Assembly: GCA_023391395.1 (NCBI GenBank)
Contig: JAEWBA010000298.1
Coordinates: 1-7,282, forward strand
DNA: 7,282 nucleotides
DNA from: Pseudomonadota bacterium
Lineage (GTDB): Bacteria > Pseudomonadota > Gammaproteobacteria > Burkholderiales > Burkholderiaceae_D
Reading direction: 5' to 3'
Both the position numbers and the translations under genes were made by a program. Below are positions 4,854 through 7,282 of this stretch, piece by piece. The notes under the pieces were generated by a model. That model had not been told where the DNA came from and did no database searches. It saw only the letters and a program-made list of their open reading frames with translations. The number at the start of each line of letters is the position of its first letter. Position 1 is the first letter of the stretch.

Positions 4854-5930
4854 ATGCCCAGACCGCTCACTGCCACCATAGACTTGTCCGCCCTGCGCCA
4901 TAATCTCGAGGTCGCGAAACGCCGCGCACCCGGTGCGCGCGTTTGGGCGGTGGTCAAGGCCAATGCCTACGGCCACGGGTTGGAACGCGGCATGCGCGCC
5001 TTCGCGGACGCCGACGGGCTGGCCCTGATCGAACCGGAAGGAGCGATCCGCTTGCGCAAGATGGGTTGGCAAAAGCCCATCCTTTTGCTGGAAGGCTGCT
5101 TCGATGCGGAGGACCTCGTCGAGGCAGCCGCGCATGACATCCAGATCGCCGTGCATTGCCGTGAGCAGATTGACATGCTGGAAAGAGGGCAAGTGGCAGC
5201 TCCCCTGCACGTGCATCTCAAAATGAACAGCGGCATGAACCGCCTCGGCTTCCTGCCGGACGAATTCCGCGCGGCCTACGCGCGCCTGAAAGGCAATCCC
5301 GGCGTGCGCCGCATCAGTCTGATCACGCATCTGGCCAATGCCGACGAGGCAAGCAATTGCGCTCTTCCAATGGAGGAACAAGTGCGGCGCTTCGCGGCGG
5401 GGACTGAAGGACTGCATGGCGAGCGCAGCCTTTCCAATTCCGCGGCCGACCTGCTTCATCCCGATCTCGCTGCAGACTGGGTGCGGCCGGGCATCATGCT
5501 TTACGGCGGTTCGCCCGGCGGCGGCAGCGCGCGCGACTTCGGCCTACGTGCGGCAATGACGCTCACCAGCGAAATCATCGGCGTGCAGCACATTGCCGCC
5601 GGCGATGCGGTCGGCTATGGCAGCCTGTTCGTGGCCGAGCGGCCGATGACCATAGGCGTGGTTGCCTGTGGCTATGCCGACGGCTATCCGCGTCATGCAC
5701 CGAACGGCACGCCGGTCCTAGTCAATGGGCACCGAACCCGCCTGATCGGACGGGTGTCGATGGACATGCTGTCCGTCGATTTGAGCGAGGTGCCGGGCGC
5801 GCGCGTGGGCAGCCGAGTCACGCTGTGGGGAGACGATCTGCCGATCGACGAAGTGGCGCAGGCCGCCGGTACCATCGGCTATGAATTGATGTGTGCCCTG
5901 GCGCCGCGCGTCAGGGTCGTGGAGCGCTGA
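4854..5930 (+). CDS. alr: Alanine racemase Alr
   Basis: Alr interconverts L- and D-alanine in the cytoplasm with pyridoxal phosphate, supplying D-Ala for peptidoglycan. The 358-residue length is typical. The PLP lysine is K35 in AVVKANAYGHG (32-42). K123 and R130 in LKMNSGMNRLGF match the Lys129/Arg136 pair of the Geobacillus enzyme, R211 in WVRPGIMLYG matches the Arg under the pyridine nitrogen, and Y255 (VGYGSLF) and Y274 (GYADGYPR) match the catalytic Tyr265 and Tyr284 with the same spacing of 19. The N-terminal barrel is followed by the C-terminal beta domain with GRVSMDML. The start at 4854 places MPRPLTATIDLSALRHN at the family N-terminus, although no clear Shine-Dalgarno precedes it; an ATG at 4791 would add 21 unconserved residues. 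radA follows after two bases. Confidence 0.96.
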   Translation: MPRPLTATIDLSALRHNLEVAKRRAPGARVWAVVKANAYGHGLERGMRAFADADGLALIEPEGAIRLRKMGWQKPILLLEGCFDAEDLVEAAAHDIQIAVHCREQIDMLERGQVAAPLHVHLKMNSGMNRLGFLPDEFRAAYARLKGNPGVRRISLITHLANADEASNCALPMEEQVRRFAAGTEGLHGERSLSNSAADLLHPDLAADWVRPGIMLYGGSPGGGSARDFGLRAAMTLTSEIIGVQHIAAGDAVGYGSLFVAERPMTIGVVACGYADGYPRHAPNGTPVLVNGHRTRLIGRVSMDMLSVDLSEVPGARVGSRVTLWGDDLPIDEVAQAAGTIGYELMCALAPRVRVVER

Positions 5931-5932
5931 AC

Positions 5933-7282
5933 GTGGCGAAACAGAAAACCCAATACACCTGCACCGAGTGCGGCGGCGTCACCAATAAATGGGCCGGCCA
6001 ATGCCCTTCCTGCGGGCAATGGAATACCCTGGTCGAGACGGTTGTGGAGCCGGCCGGCAATCGTTTTTCGGCCCAGCATCAGGGCTTGGCCCAGACGTCG
6101 CCGGTGCAGAGCCTGGCCGACATTGAAGCGATCGATGTCCCGCGATTTTCCACCGGCATCGAGGAATTCGACCGCGTGCTGGGCGGCGGACTGGTCGCGG
6201 GCGGCGTGGTGCTGATCGGCGGCGATCCGGGCATCGGCAAGTCGACGCTGCTGCTGCAGGCGCTTGCCAATCTCTCGCGCGTGAAGAAAGCCCTGTATGT
6301 CAGCGGCGAAGAATCCGGGGCGCAAATCGCCTTGCGTGCGCGGCGCCTGGCGATCGAGGCGAAAGAGCTGCAGATGCAGGCGGAAATCCAGCTCGAAAAA
6401 ATCCTCAACACGCTGGCCGAGCACAAGCCCCAGGTGGCAGTGATCGATTCCATCCAGACCATTTATTCCGACGCACTCACCTCGGCGCCGGGCTCGGTGG
6501 CCCAGGTGCGGGAGTGTGCGGCGCAATTGACGCGCGTGGCCAAGCAATCCGGCATCACCATCATCATGGTCGGCCACGTGACGAAAGAAGGGGCCTTGGC
6601 CGGGCCGCGCGTGCTGGAGCATATCGTCGATACCGTGCTGTATTTCGAGGGCGACACGCATTCGAGTTTCCGCCTGGTGCGCGCCTTCAAGAACCGCTTC
6701 GGTGCGGTGAATGAATTGGGCGTGTTCGCGATGACGGAAAAAGGCTTGAAGGGCGTCTCGAATCCGTCCGCGCTATTCCTGTCGCAGCACGACAACCAGG
6801 TGCCGGGCTCCTGCGTGATGGTGACGCAGGAGGGCACGCGCCCCTTGCTGGTCGAGATCCAGGCGCTGGTCGATACTTCCCATGTGCCGAATGCACGCCG
6901 GCTGTCGGTCGGCCTCGAGCAGAACCGGTTGGCGATGTTGCTGGCGGTCTTGCACCGGCATGCCTCGATTGCCGCTTTCGATCAGGACGTCTTCATCAAT
7001 GCGGTTGGCGGCGTCAAGATCAGTGAGCCGGCCGCCGACCTGGCGGTCCTGCTGGCGATCCAGTCCTCGATGCGCAACAAGCCCTTGCCGCGCGGACTGG
7101 TGGTATTCGGAGAAGTCGGCCTGGCGGGGGAAATCCGGCCTGCGCCGCGCGGACAGGAGCGCCTGCGCGAGGCAGCCAAGCTGGGATTTTCGCTGGCCCT
7201 GATTCCCAAGGCGAACGCACCCAAGCACAAGATCGAGGGCCTCGACGTGATTGCTGTCGAGCGCATCGACGAAGCCTTGAAC
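5933..7282 (+). CDS. radA: DNA repair protein RadA/Sms (partial, 3' end outside window)
   Basis: RadA (Sms) is a RecA-like ATPase and DnaB-like helicase that promotes branch migration in homologous recombination. From the GTG start, 450 codons are open to the window edge. Visible in order are the zinc finger C10, C13, C24, C27; Walker A GGDPGIGKST (96-105, K103); Walker B VAVIDSIQT with D172; GHVTKEG; LEHIVDTVLYFEGD; the RadA signature KNRFG (253-257); and the Lon-protease-like C-terminal domain (about 275 on), with GLAGEIRP and the closing IEGLDVIAVERIDEALN. The family is about 455-460 residues, so only a short tail is missing. GTG at 5933 is chosen because GGAG lies eight bases upstream, MAKQKTQYTCTECG is the expected N-terminus, and it sits two bases after the alr stop. 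No ATG alternative is nearby. It is probably co-transcribed with alr. Confidence 0.96.
   Translation, partial: MAKQKTQYTCTECGGVTNKWAGQCPSCGQWNTLVETVVEPAGNRFSAQHQGLAQTSPVQSLADIEAIDVPRFSTGIEEFDRVLGGGLVAGGVVLIGGDPGIGKSTLLLQALANLSRVKKALYVSGEESGAQIALRARRLAIEAKELQMQAEIQLEKILNTLAEHKPQVAVIDSIQTIYSDALTSAPGSVAQVRECAAQLTRVAKQSGITIIMVGHVTKEGALAGPRVLEHIVDTVLYFEGDTHSSFRLVRAFKNRFGAVNELGVFAMTEKGLKGVSNPSALFLSQHDNQVPGSCVMVTQEGTRPLLVEIQALVDTSHVPNARRLSVGLEQNRLAMLLAVLHRHASIAAFDQDVFINAVGGVKISEPAADLAVLLAIQSSMRNKPLPRGLVVFGEVGLAGEIRPAPRGQERLREAAKLGFSLALIPKANAPKHKIEGLDVIAVERIDEALN

Noticed and set aside
5879..6661. 260-codon minus-strand open frame opposite alr end and radA
   Set aside because: It is antisense to the zinc finger, Walker A and other RadA motifs; composition is typical of a GC-rich shadow.
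1..7282. A new defence, mobile or multi-gene accessory system
   Set aside because: All larger genes are recognisable core families in an orderly arrangement; no repeats, integrase, transposase, toxin-antitoxin pair or CRISPR array was seen.

Overview
The window is about 61% GC by eye and reads as a chromosomal segment of a betaproteobacterium, most likely order Burkholderiales and perhaps Oxalobacteraceae. That placement is inferred from protein character and from the gene order tsaB-rimI-family 4 UDG-DUF1853 / lplT / alr-radA; no database search was possible. I see no mobile element, CRISPR array, rRNA, tRNA or sign of recent transfer.

Layout. Positions 1-130 carry no gene I can support, but a GC-rich hairpin followed by a short T run on the minus strand looks like a terminator. 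At 131-322 (minus) lies a 63-residue YjfB-type putative motility protein. About 80 bases upstream of it is an excellent match to a flagellar sigma-28 promoter (TCAAGAAT-N11-GCCGATAA). Facing away from it is a tightly packed plus-strand operon of four genes: tsaB (tRNA t6A modification), rimI (ribosomal protein S18 N-acetyltransferase), a family 4 iron-sulfur uracil-DNA glycosylase, and a DUF1853 protein. Each downstream gene overlaps its predecessor by 4 to 14 bases and has its own Shine-Dalgarno sequence. A convergent minus-strand lplT (lysophospholipid transporter) follows. From a shared 159-base divergent region, alr (alanine racemase) and radA/sms (DNA repair ATPase) run rightward. radA starts at GTG and is cut by the right edge a few codons before its expected end.

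How the genes relate. The four-gene operon couples translation-apparatus modification (TsaB, RimI) to DNA repair (UDG, perhaps DUF1853). LplT and Alr both serve the cell envelope, and RadA acts in recombination. Most of this is housekeeping content. Two observations stand out. First, the UDG begins with a short peptide resembling the N-terminus of DNA polymerase III psi (HolD), followed by a disordered-looking linker; since holD neighbours rimI in gammaproteobacteria, this may be a clamp-loader-tethered UDG or a relative of HolD. Second, an isolated small motility gene away from any visible flagellar cluster carries its own sigma-28 promoter.
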